Of a DNA stretch of 15,834 bases, positions 1 to 6,766 are shown one piece after another. Position 1 is the first letter of the stretch. Each line of letters opens with the position of its first letter. The notes beneath the pieces were generated by a model. That model was given only the letters and a program-made list of their open reading frames with translations, did not search any database and was not told where the DNA came from. Made by a program: the position numbers and the translations under genes. This stretch comes from Vulcanimicrobiota bacterium (lineage in GTDB: Bacteria > Vulcanimicrobiota > Vulcanimicrobiia > Eremiobacterales > Eremiobacteraceae), in contig JAFANK010000053.1 of assembly GCA_019232725.1 (NCBI GenBank), positions 1-15,834 on the forward strand, in the 5' to 3' direction.

Positions 1-35
1 ACCCCAATCGCGAGAATTACTTTGAGTGAACTCAT
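1..35 (-). CDS. 5' end of a gene cut by the left edge; product unknown
   Basis: Only the first 11 codons are present. On the minus strand an ATG at 35-33 is preceded by a full GGAGG (45-41) at 5-base spacing. The codons read MSSLKVILAIG, a short polar start followed by hydrophobic residues, as in a signal peptide or first membrane helix. It is divergent from the gene starting at 174, so 36-173 should hold promoters for both. I call a gene because a complete Shine-Dalgarno, a well-spaced ATG and an open frame to the edge coincide. Nothing can be said about the function. Confidence 0.55.
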   Translation of the reverse strand, partial: MSSLKVILAIG

Positions 36-173
36 CTTCACCTCCAATGAGTGGCGAGGGGAACCTAGCGTTCGACCCGCTTGTCCACGAACCCAAGCAA
101 GCCATTCATTTCGCGGGGGCGTCCCGAGCAGTCAACGAAGATACGGCCGCAATAGGACTCGGAGGTGACCGCT

Positions 174-572
174 ATGTTTTCCAAGCATCTCGCCCGCTCG
201 ATAGCCGCCCTGGCCCTCTGCGGCGTCTTGGTCCTGATCGCCGCACGCGTGTGTGCGGATGATGTTAGCGGCGTTATCAGCGGTTTTATCGTCGACGAAC
301 GAAGCGCACCGGTCTCACACGCGACTGTGTCGATCAGCGCAGCAGATGCTGCCCATGGCGTGCGCGTCACCGATGACAAAGGCTTCTTCGCGTTTCTCGG
401 TGTGTTGCCGGGACGTTACTATGTCGTTGCCAACAAGAACGGCCGCGGAGCATGCTCCGGATCGGTTTCCGTTCTTGCGGGCATAACGACGAGCGTCAAG
501 GTGACACTGCGACCACCGCGGCGATCAGGCGGCTGTCATTTCACGCAGCCGGAACCCTACCTCATCTACTAA
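174..572 (+). CDS. Small secreted protein with carboxypeptidase-regulatory-like domain
   Basis: This 132-residue protein has a Sec signal peptide. KHLARS is followed by a hydrophobic stretch (about 9-24) and a likely cleavage after VCA near residue 28. Residues about 33-115 look like one carboxypeptidase-regulatory/transthyretin-like beta-sandwich: GFIVDERSAPVSHATVSI, then VTDDKGFFAF and LPGRYYVV, the usual 'new value, ornament, feature, response' pattern. Such domains are often in secreted or outer-membrane proteins, where they act in adhesion or assembly rather than catalysis. I chose ATG 174 because GGAGG at 161-165 sits 8 bases upstream. GTG 165 overlaps that site and is unlikely. Two late cysteines (about 96 and 122) could pair. 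The precise role is unknown. Confidence 0.8.
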   Translation: MFSKHLARSIAALALCGVLVLIAARVCADDVSGVISGFIVDERSAPVSHATVSISAADAAHGVRVTDDKGFFAFLGVLPGRYYVVANKNGRGACSGSVSVLAGITTSVKVTLRPPRRSGGCHFTQPEPYLIY

Positions 573-577
573 GGCGA

Positions 578-595
578 CGCTCTTCGCGTAGAGCG
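578..595. terminator. Possible bidirectional terminator hairpin between convergent genes
   Basis: A perfect 6-bp inverted repeat, CGCTCT (578-583) and AGAGCG (590-595) with a 6-base loop, lies in the 28-base gap between the convergent stops at 572 and 601. The position suits a shared terminator. There is no T-tract on either strand, so it is not a classic intrinsic terminator. Confidence 0.3.
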
Positions 596-600
596 GACGC

Positions 601-1419
601 TTACGGAGACGGTGTACCCGTGCACCCCGCGGATGGGCACGGGGTGGGCAGCGCTGCATCTCCACTCGCCTTGACGGCGACCAGATCGTTCTTTATCGTT
701 GCGTTCGTGCCGTGGGCCGGATCCCAGCCGGGCGCATCCGGGAAGAGCGTGTGATTGCCCGCGCTTTGCGCCGCGATGTCATTGAGCAGCGTGGTTTCTT
801 TGGCATTTGGACCCGTTGTGAGGACGTTGTACCATGCGAGCAGCGCGTTGAAATTCCAATCGTCGTACGCGGTCACACCGCTTGGCGAATTGTGAAACAC
901 GTAGAGCGCTACCGCCGCGGTATAGACGTCACTCGTGCTCGCCACGTTCAGATGCTCGTTGCGGCTTGGCTTGCTACCGGCGAACTGAATGTCCCAGGCT
1001 TCCGGCGCCGTGCCACCTGCACCGACAGAGGCTACCGTGACATAGTTGCGACCCGGCACGATCGTATACATCGGATCTGGGGCGCTCGGCGTGGGCGTCG
1101 AGTGAGCCACGAGCGTAAAGGCGCCGGTGTTCGAAGTGGTCGCGGTGCCTGCTTGTGGGCTACAGCCGCACGAGAACACCATGCTCTCGTTTGCAGCAGC
1201 GGTGTAACTGTAACCAGGATATGTGCCGCCCGTCGCTACTTGCATCGTTCCTGTCAATGCGGCCGTGACAGCCGGGGACGGCGACACGGGCGGCACTGTA
1301 GGATTGATCGCGCCTGGACCGGGCGGGTTGGGCCCACTACCGCCGCATGCCGCGAGCACGGTGACAGCGACAAGCGCTCCGACAAACGGACCAACGCTAT
1401 AGGGACGAGGGCGCGACAT
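601..1419 (-). CDS. Putative lipoprotein of unknown function
   Basis: This 272-residue protein has a lipoprotein signal. A basic start (SRPRP) is followed by a hydrophobic segment ending in VTVLAAC, with the lipobox Cys at residue 25. A Gly/Pro/Ser-rich linker follows (GGSGPNPPGPG...PPVSPSPAV). The remaining 200 residues are polar and Ser/Thr/Gly-rich. They include CGC near the middle, an aromatic segment with DDWNFNALLAWYN, and a C-terminal Cys pair (PCPSAGC). I do not recognise the domain; it looks like a secreted beta-rich globular protein tethered to a membrane. ATG 1419 is preferred because AGGAG lies 9 bases upstream (1433-1429). The longer GTG/TTG-type starts would put charged residues before the signal. 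It lies 171 bases downstream of the small membrane protein on the same strand. Confidence 0.75.
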   Translation of the reverse strand: MSRPRPYSVGPFVGALVAVTVLAACGGSGPNPPGPGAINPTVPPVSPSPAVTAALTGTMQVATGGTYPGYSYTAAANESMVFSCGCSPQAGTATTSNTGAFTLVAHSTPTPSAPDPMYTIVPGRNYVTVASVGAGGTAPEAWDIQFAGSKPSRNEHLNVASTSDVYTAAVALYVFHNSPSGVTAYDDWNFNALLAWYNVLTTGPNAKETTLLNDIAAQSAGNHTLFPDAPGWDPAHGTNATIKNDLVAVKASGDAALPTPCPSAGCTGTPSP

Positions 1420-1553
1420 CTGGACTTTCTCCTCAGGATCGAAGGCGCGCGCACAAAAAACAATGCGCCTTTCGCGCCAAGTGTACAACACGGACGCACA
1501 CTGGGCGAACGTCTTTTGACCAGGCTTTTAGAAGAAAGACCTATCCATATGAC

Positions 1554-1581
1554 ATGTCGTTTGCGACAACACACACGACAT
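1554..1581. repeat. Nested inverted repeats around TGTCG/CGACA
   Basis: ATGTCGT (1554-1560) is the exact reverse complement of ACGACAT (1575-1581). Nested inside, TGTCG (1555-1559) pairs with CGACA (1564-1568) across a 4-base loop, giving three copies of one half-site. It lies 10 bases past the stop of the minus-strand gene at 1591 and upstream of the lipoprotein gene. It could be a transcriptional hairpin or a regulator site for the lipoprotein. No T-tract follows. Confidence 0.3.
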
Positions 1582-1590
1582 CATCGTGGT

Positions 1591-1950
1591 CTACGGCTGA
1601 TGACTTTTGAGATAGCATGCGCGGACGATCTGCTGCACCACCTCGCGTTGCTCAGCGGTCGCGCTCGTGGCGAGCGCCATCAAGCCCGCGTCATCGAAGT
1701 GCTGCTCTAACCCGTCTTCGGCGCACGTGCAATAGCTTTGCGTCCGCGCGTCAGTCTGGCCACGTTCACAGCTTCTGAGAAAGTTTTGCTTGAATCCGCG
1801 CCGGTAGGCGGCGTGAAACGTGCTATTGGACTGGCCTGCCTGGACAAAGCCTTTGGAAAAGCCGGCCATGAAGGCTTTGCCGATGCCGAACGCAGCCCAA
1901 ACTATAAGAGCGCCTACAACAACGATGATGCCGATGACGAAGTATTTCAT
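1591..1950 (-). CDS. Small single-TM protein with four conserved-looking cysteines
   Basis: This 119-residue protein starts with one strong membrane helix (residues about 3-30, VIGIIVVVGALIVWAAFGIG) and no obvious cleavage site, so it is probably an anchored protein. The soluble part is basic and then carries C61, a YCTC motif (C74, C76) and C112. The spacing SC-x12-C-x-C...AC recalls small uncharacterised proteobacterial proteins in which a C...YCxC pattern precedes a helical segment. Disulfides or metal binding are possible but not shown. ATG 1950 was chosen because the helix begins right after it. The upstream sequence has no strong Shine-Dalgarno. The gene is divergent from the secreted-protein gene whose start is near 1969-2062. 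Function unknown. Confidence 0.7.
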   Translation of the reverse strand: MKYFVIGIIVVVGALIVWAAFGIGKAFMAGFSKGFVQAGQSNSTFHAAYRRGFKQNFLRSCERGQTDARTQSYCTCAEDGLEQHFDDAGLMALATSATAEQREVVQQIVRACYLKSHQP

Positions 1951-1968
1951 AGGTTCGGGTACTCGTTG

Positions 1969-3192
1969 GTGGCAACCATTCGGTCGCCCTGCCCAGCGGT
2001 AGGTCTGCCGCCGGCGCCGCAACGAACGTGTACGCGTCCAGTTGCCTTCGGGAACGCTTCTATACGGAGCATCATCGCTATCTCGAGAGCACTTGCGTCC
2101 ATCGTATCGGGTACCGCACTGTTCGTGATCGCATTCGGCGCGACGAGCGCGAGCGCGCAACCATCGCCAGCGCCGGCGACAGGTAGCCTGAACATCGCGT
2201 TCGACCAAATCGATCGAACGATCCGCGGGGCTGGGCAGCCTCCGCCGCTCAACACTTTTTCGCAAGACGTAGCTGCCATTGAGGCCTTTCAATCAGCGAG
2301 CATCTTCCCATCCGAACAGGACATCCAAAAAGAGCTCGCGATGAGCCTGGCCGAACAGGCGCTGTCCTTTGTGCCCTTTGCGAGCGCCGCGGCGCAGGCG
2401 GCAATGGCGGCACAGCAGATGGCAATGCAACGCCGCATGGAGCAGAGCGTGAAGGAAATGGAGAGTGAGAATCCGGGCACGTACACGCGCTTCTTCTTCT
2501 ATCGCGGATGGTCGCGCGTGGAAGAGCGCGGCTTTGTCTTGATCGTGCGGCCCGACCGGCACCAGCAAATCTACCTGAATCCCATGAAGAAGACGTATCA
2601 TACCGAGGACATCTCACCTGAAACGCCAGCCCCGGCTGCCGAGCCAATGGAAACCGTTCCTCCCAACCCCGCAAAGGTCGACGCAAACGTCGTGACGACG
2701 ACGGTAGACACTACTACGATCGCAGGCGAGACCGCAGCAGGCTATCAGTCTGAAGCGACGACGACGCTCACCGGCGGCATCGATCCGTGCGTCGACGGCA
2801 CCTACAAGGCGACGCAGCTCACATACTTCGCGCAAGGGACGGAACCGCTCGCGGGGACCATCGCTGACGCGCGTGATTTCTTTGCCCTCACGCTGCCGCA
2901 GGACTGCTACATCGTGCTAGCACCGCAGCACACGGGCCCGACAGTCCCCTACCGACAGATGTACGTCTACCGTTTGGTCAAAGTGGTGCGCGACGCGGCG
3001 CTTGCAGCGCAGCCAACACCAAAGCCTGGCAAGGCGACCCAGGAAGCGAACATGATGCAGAACCTGTTCGGTGGCGGTGGCGGCCATGGCGCCAACTACA
3101 TGCAGCTCTCAGAGCGCGCAAACATCCGACAACTCACGGATGCCGATGCGCCGCTGTTCGACATTCCCCCCGGCTACACGCAAGCGCCCTAA
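1969..3192 (+). CDS. Putative secreted/periplasmic protein of unknown function
   Basis: The open frame ends at TAA 3190-3192. A clear signal peptide ends in ATSASAQ (codons up to about 2160), followed by a mature part of about 345 residues. The mature part has an Ala/Met/Gln-rich helix (about 2338-2460), a strand-rich segment with FFFYRGWSRVEERGFVLIVR, then YLNPMKKTYHTED, a Thr-rich TTTVDTTTIAGETAAGYQSEA, and a final LTDADAPLFDIPPGY. That ordering (a 'what is on the membrane or metal' beta-sheet and an 'LFxIPxGY' end) recalls LolA-like/DUF4412-type periplasmic proteins; this is a fold-level guess. The start is unclear: GTG 1969 gives an overlong n-region, while the signal itself would best start at ATA 2062, which is not a normal start. 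It converges on the next gene with a 1-base gap. Confidence 0.65.
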   Translation: MATIRSPCPAVGLPPAPQRTCTRPVAFGNASIRSIIAISRALASIVSGTALFVIAFGATSASAQPSPAPATGSLNIAFDQIDRTIRGAGQPPPLNTFSQDVAAIEAFQSASIFPSEQDIQKELAMSLAEQALSFVPFASAAAQAAMAAQQMAMQRRMEQSVKEMESENPGTYTRFFFYRGWSRVEERGFVLIVRPDRHQQIYLNPMKKTYHTEDISPETPAPAAEPMETVPPNPAKVDANVVTTTVDTTTIAGETAAGYQSEATTTLTGGIDPCVDGTYKATQLTYFAQGTEPLAGTIADARDFFALTLPQDCYIVLAPQHTGPTVPYRQMYVYRLVKVVRDAALAAQPTPKPGKATQEANMMQNLFGGGGGHGANYMQLSERANIRQLTDADAPLFDIPPGYTQAP

Positions 3193-3193
3193 A

Positions 3194-3793
3194 TCACGAG
3201 TTTGATGGTTGCCGTGCGGGATCGCCGGCCGGCAGCACGTCGACGTATGACTCCTGCTGCTTCCACTCTGCGACCGCCACCGGTTCGCCCGCGCGTGGCA
3301 CATACCGGGAACGCTCGACGCGCTGCATGCGATGGATGTAGCGCCCACAGTTGGGGAAGACCTCGCGCACCGTCACCGCGACGACGAATTGTGCGCCCGG
3401 ATAGCTCTGCACAAGCGATCTATCGAAGACGAGCGACGCCTCGCCGTTCACCCGTAGCCTGGTCGGATCTTCAAAGTCGATGAACAGCAATCCGACATTG
3501 GGATTGACGCTCACATTGCCAGTCGAGAGATACATGCCGTTGCCGTCGTAGTTTGGAAACACGATCGTGCGCGTGTCGACGACCCGGACAAAGCCGGGGT
3601 CGCCGCCTTTATACGAACACGTGGGAAACCCGCGCTCATCCACGGTCGCTAAAAAGAACATATCGCGCGATTCGATAAACGTGCGGTCGTCATCGCCGAT
3701 CTCCGTCGCACAGAGGCGCTGCTCGATCCGGTCGGCAAGGCGGCGAGTGTCGAAGCGGTCCTGGAGGTGCCGGTTACCTTCATGATAGATCAT
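3194..3793 (-). CDS. Pyridoxamine 5'-phosphate oxidase-fold FMN-binding family protein
   Basis: This 199-residue protein belongs to the split-barrel flavin-binding superfamily typified by PNPOx. After an N-terminal helical part (YHEGNRHLQDRF...LADRI) comes FIESRDMFFLATVDERGFPTCSYKGG, the usual first strands. NYDGNGMYLSTGNVSVNP, VGLLFIDFEDPTRLRVNGEA and a late FPNCGRYIHRMQ follow. Members of this subgroup are generally annotated as putative FMN- or F420-dependent reductases or oxidases. The true substrate is seldom known, and a role in vitamin B6 synthesis is unlikely. ATG 3793 is favoured because an AGGA overlapping the upstream gene's TAG lies 8 bases before it, suggesting coupled translation. 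It is the last gene of the six-gene minus-strand run. Confidence 0.85.
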   Translation of the reverse strand: MIYHEGNRHLQDRFDTRRLADRIEQRLCATEIGDDDRTFIESRDMFFLATVDERGFPTCSYKGGDPGFVRVVDTRTIVFPNYDGNGMYLSTGNVSVNPNVGLLFIDFEDPTRLRVNGEASLVFDRSLVQSYPGAQFVVAVTVREVFPNCGRYIHRMQRVERSRYVPRAGEPVAVAEWKQQESYVDVLPAGDPARQPSNS

Positions 3794-3803
3794 CGCGACG
3801 GTC

Positions 3804-3995
3804 CTATGCGCAGGGGATATGGCCGCACTGGCAGACACCATCTCCGCGGCCCGCACCTTCACCTTGGCAATACTGGCTGCAATAATCGTGCGGCGAATCC
3901 TGGGGAATGGTGCACGCGCAGACTTCATTGGCGCAGATGCGCTCGGCGGCAAAGGGGTCCTTTTCGAGCTTCTCGTGTTCTTGCCAGCGCTCCAT
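3804..3995 (-). CDS. Small metallothionein-like cysteine-rich protein
   Basis: This 63-residue protein has eight cysteines at 21, 26, 28, 39, 43, 55, 57 and 62, plus H36 and H59. The arrangement C-x4-C-x-C, then YCSQYC, then CxCGHxxC closely follows bacterial SmtA-type metallothioneins, which have CxCxxC, YCSxxC and GHxxC. Those proteins bind Zn or Cd in a tetranuclear thiolate cluster in the cytoplasm. SmtA has a ninth Cys near its end; this protein stops at C62-A63. The first 19 residues are charged and cysteine-free. AAAGGAG (4010-4004) lies 8 bases before ATG 3995, an excellent start. The gene is 45 bases downstream of the LigD-type polymerase gene and 10 bases before the PNPOx-fold gene, so it is probably co-transcribed with both. 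Metal identity is not deducible. Confidence 0.8.
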   Translation of the reverse strand: MERWQEHEKLEKDPFAAERICANEVCACTIPQDSPHDYCSQYCQGEGAGRGDGVCQCGHIPCA

Positions 3996-4040
3996 CGTGA
4001 GGACTCCTTTCTCTTCTGCTGTGGCGAGTGGGTGCGCCGT

Positions 4041-4949
4041 CTACGTTCGCCTTTTCCAAGGATCTCCGCTGCGACGAAGCAGGTTGGGTACGCTCTTGAT
4101 GTTCCAGCGCGTGAAGTAGCCGGCCGTATCCTGCGTTGACGAGCGCCGCAACTGCTCGACTTGCGCCCAGCGCAGCGGCATCGACACGGGCGCCCCACGG
4201 CGCGCGCGCACGACGAAGGGCATGACAATGGTCTTGCCCTTTCCGACTTGCACCCAATCCATGTACACACGACCCTGTGGCCGTTTCGCGATCATGCGCT
4301 CGAGGGTGACGAGCTTTGGCAGGCGCTGTTCGACGCGCAGTGCGATGTCGTGTGCCAAATCCCGAGCGCGTTCGTAATCGTAGCTGCCACGCAACCAAGC
4401 GACGACGTGCAGTCCTGAGCCTCCAGTCGTCTTCACGTGCGCGCGCATGCGCACGCGTTGCAATTCTTCCCGGACCGCGAGCGCCACGGTGGCCAGCGTG
4501 CCCAGCGTGCAGCCGTCTCCGCGATCGAGATCCAATAAGATGAAGTCCGGCTTGTCGAGCGAGCCGGCGCGCGACATCCAGACATGCAGCGCGATCGCAG
4601 CGAGATTGGCGACATACGCGAGCGTCGCTTCATCGTCGCACACGATATACCGGACGATAGGCCGCGCGCCGCCGCTTCGCAACGCGATCGTGCGTACCCA
4701 CGCCGGCAGCCCTTTGGGTGCTTGCTTCTCGAAAAAGCCGGGCTTGCCCACGCCGGCGGGATAGCGCTCGAGGGTCAGCGGCCGGTCTTTGAGATAGGGC
4801 AAGAGCCAGCGCGCAACACCGCGATAGTAGGCGATGAGATCGCCCTTGGTGTAGCCTTTGTCCGGCCAGAGCACCTTGTCGAGATTGGTCAGCGCGAGCG
4901 CGTTGCCCGAGATCCGTTCGGTCGCGCTGCGCGCAGAAACTCGCTTCAT
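4041..4949 (-). CDS. Stand-alone LigD-type DNA polymerase/primase (AEP superfamily)
   Basis: This 302-residue protein matches the polymerase module of bacterial non-homologous end-joining LigD. It begins with LTNLDKVLWPDKGYTKGDLIAYY and FFEKQAPKGLPAW. The catalytic block is FILLDLDRGDG (D140 and D142, metal ligands). GGSGLHV follows (176-182, with H181 likely binding the incoming nucleotide), then RVYMDWVQ (D231, third acid) and VVRARRGAPVSMPLRWAQV. LigD-Pol adds nucleotides, often ribonucleotides, at breaks held by Ku. No ligase or nuclease module is fused, and no Ku gene is in the window; the partner ligase would be elsewhere. ATG 4949 overlaps the preceding stop by 4 bases (ATGA), so translation is likely coupled. 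A longer reading upstream is only open frame over the membrane-protein gene. Confidence 0.93.
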   Translation of the reverse strand: MKRVSARSATERISGNALALTNLDKVLWPDKGYTKGDLIAYYRGVARWLLPYLKDRPLTLERYPAGVGKPGFFEKQAPKGLPAWVRTIALRSGGARPIVRYIVCDDEATLAYVANLAAIALHVWMSRAGSLDKPDFILLDLDRGDGCTLGTLATVALAVREELQRVRMRAHVKTTGGSGLHVVAWLRGSYDYERARDLAHDIALRVEQRLPKLVTLERMIAKRPQGRVYMDWVQVGKGKTIVMPFVVRARRGAPVSMPLRWAQVEQLRRSSTQDTAGYFTRWNIKSVPNLLRRSGDPWKRRT

Positions 4950-5740
4950 GGGCCTGGATCCTGCATAGGTATGGCCATGCTCTGCTGCTGCAGATACAGG
5001 GGCGACAGATTCACCCTCGCAAAACCGGTCTGGGGCGTTTGCAGGTCGATGATGCTGAAGCTCAACCACGTGAGGATCAGCACGAAGAGCAAGGCAATGA
5101 ATAAATTCCGCAGATTCCCGTAGCCAAACGCAAGGCCCAGCGCCAACGCGCCCGCGGCGGTCACGAACAAGATGAAGGTCAGCGCGTGGCCGCCGAAGCG
5201 AAAGGCAAGCTCCGCGCGCTGCTCTCCCGAAATATCGATCACGTCGTTGGTCACTTGCATCAATAGCGACGCTCCGACGTCGCGACGATCGGCCCGCACG
5301 GCCTGGCTGACGATCGTCCACAGGCCCGCTTGCAGGGTCGCGCTTTGCGTCTCGTCGCACTGTTGCACGCCCGGATCGCCGTCGTGGACATAGTAGTCGA
5401 TGCGATCGGCGATATATTCGCGCAAGAGATCGCGGTATTGCTGGTCTTCGCGCGGTTGCAACACAGACGATCGCAAGTAGGCAGTGCCGATGGCATTGGC
5501 CTCCCGTACGACCAGATCGCGGCGCTGTTCGAAGCGGTTGAGGGAAAAATTGAATGAGAAGCTGAGCACGAGTGCGACGATGCTGAAGATCGCCGCGAGC
5601 GCAGTCGTCAGCGCCGGGGTGGTTTCCTCGAAATGTTGACCGCCGATACGCCGGCCGACCAAAAATCCCAGCACTTCGACAACGATAAGCGCGATAAAGG
5701 CGACGAGCAAGTAGAGATCGGGACGAAGCCCGGCGACCAT
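4946..5740 (-). CDS. DUF4239 (bestrophin-like) membrane protein
   Basis: This 264-residue protein has two N-terminal membrane helices (about 8-28 and 43-65) and two near the C terminus (about 184-205 and 210-232). A cytoplasmic helical region of about 115 residues lies between the pairs. VREANAIGTAYLRSSVL (78-94), followed by RDLLREYIADRID, is the hallmark of DUF4239 proteins, which are described as bestrophin-like and may be channels; no function is established here. The start at ATG 5740 has a strong GGGAGG 8-9 bases upstream. Its stop overlaps the start of the polymerase gene (ATGA at 4949-4946), and 30 bases separate it from the upstream aldo/keto reductase gene. Its physical coupling to a repair polymerase is unusual. 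Confidence 0.85.
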   Translation of the reverse strand: MVAGLRPDLYLLVAFIALIVVEVLGFLVGRRIGGQHFEETTPALTTALAAIFSIVALVLSFSFNFSLNRFEQRRDLVVREANAIGTAYLRSSVLQPREDQQYRDLLREYIADRIDYYVHDGDPGVQQCDETQSATLQAGLWTIVSQAVRADRRDVGASLLMQVTNDVIDISGEQRAELAFRFGGHALTFILFVTAAGALALGLAFGYGNLRNLFIALLFVLILTWLSFSIIDLQTPQTGFARVNLSPLYLQQQSMAIPMQDPGP

Positions 5741-5770
5741 CGTGCGTCCCTCCCTCGCGTGGTAGGCCGT

Positions 5771-6751
5771 TCAGACATTGACGTTGCTCATGTCGGCGTA
5801 GCGGTCGCCGACAAAGGCGCCGGGGCGCGCAACGGCATCGATGCGATCGAGCTCTGTAGCGGTCAATTGGATATCGACGGCTGCGCAATTCTCTTCGAGT
5901 CGTGAGCGACGCTTGGTTCCCGGAATCGGCACGATGTCCTGGCCCTGATGCAGTAGCCACGCCAATGCCAGCTGCGCCGGCGTGATGTTCTTCGCGCTCG
6001 CGATCTCCCTCAAGCGGTTGACGACCGCCATGTTCTTGGCGAGGTTGTCGCCGGCGAAGCGCGGCTGATGTGCGCGAAAATCGCCGGCAGCCAGATGCTC
6101 GGTCGTCGGTATCGCGGCCGTAAGCAATCCGCGTCCAAGCGGGCTATACGCGACAAAGCCGATGCCGAGCTCCCGTACGACGGGCAGGATCTCCGCCTCC
6201 ACATCGCGCGCGAACAGTGAATACTCGGTTTGCAGCGCCGTGATCGTATGGACGGCAGCCGCGCGCCGGACCGTCGCTGCTGCCGCTTCCGAAAGACCGA
6301 GATAACGAACCTTGCCGACGTGCACGAGCTCCGCCATCGCGCCGACGGTCTCTTCGATCGGTACGGTCTTGTCGACGCGGTGTTGATAGTACAGATCGAT
6401 GTGCGCGATCCCGAGGCGGCGTAACGACGCATCGCACGCCGCCTTCACGTAGTCGGGTTTGCCGTTGATACCGAGCCAACTGCCGTCCTCAGCTCGCTCG
6501 TTGCCGAATTTCGTGGCGATGAAGAACTGGTCGCGCTTGCCCTCGATGGCCCGACCCACGAGCCGCTCATTGCGGAACGGACCGTACATATCGGCCGTGT
6601 CGAGAAAATTCAGCCCGAGTTCGAGCGCGCGATGAATCGTGTTGATCGACTCGTTCTCGTCTGCCGGGCCATAGAACTCGGACATGCCCATGCAGCCGAG
6701 TCCTATCGCCGATACCTGAGGGCCGTTGCGGCCCAGCGTGCGTGTTTTCAC
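5771..6751 (-). CDS. Aldo/keto reductase (AKR, likely AKR13-type)
   Basis: This 326-residue NADPH-dependent carbonyl reductase is of normal family length. It opens with MKTRTLGRNGPQVSAIGLGCMGMS, typical of the AKR11/13-type group. The catalytic tetrad is visible: D51 and Y56 in FLDTADMYG, K81 in IATKFG and H124 in YYQHRVD. SPLGRGLL and IVPIPGTKRRSRLEEN (the NADPH-binding end) follow. Such enzymes reduce aldehydes and ketones, including toxic reactive carbonyls; the natural substrate is unknown. It starts at GTG 6751 (the codon is CAC on the plus strand) with AGGGAG only 3 bases upstream, a short spacing. It lies 15 bases after the DoxX-like gene, so it is probably the second gene of the operon controlled by the divergent HxlR regulator. 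Confidence 0.93.
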   Translation of the reverse strand: MKTRTLGRNGPQVSAIGLGCMGMSEFYGPADENESINTIHRALELGLNFLDTADMYGPFRNERLVGRAIEGKRDQFFIATKFGNERAEDGSWLGINGKPDYVKAACDASLRRLGIAHIDLYYQHRVDKTVPIEETVGAMAELVHVGKVRYLGLSEAAAATVRRAAAVHTITALQTEYSLFARDVEAEILPVVRELGIGFVAYSPLGRGLLTAAIPTTEHLAAGDFRAHQPRFAGDNLAKNMAVVNRLREIASAKNITPAQLALAWLLHQGQDIVPIPGTKRRSRLEENCAAVDIQLTATELDRIDAVARPGAFVGDRYADMSNVNV

Positions 6752-6766
6752 GCGCTCCCTATTGGA

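Noticed and set aside
712..1710. Long plus-strand frame (332 codons) opposite the lipoprotein gene
   Set aside because: Its product is Arg/His-rich and low in hydrophobic segments with no recognisable motif. The opposite strand has a lipoprotein signal, lipobox and good Shine-Dalgarno, so this is a GC-rich shadow.
1947..2279. Minus-strand 110-codon frame ending with ATGA over the four-Cys gene start
   Set aside because: The overlap looks like coupling, but the frame lies opposite a clear signal peptide and mature protein on the plus strand, and its product has no recognisable features.
4950..5960. Extension of the LigD-type polymerase to 639 residues
   Set aside because: The upstream part translates antisense-like Arg-rich sequence in another frame of the DUF4239 and AKR genes. 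The ATGA-overlapped start at 4949 gives a complete polymerase domain.
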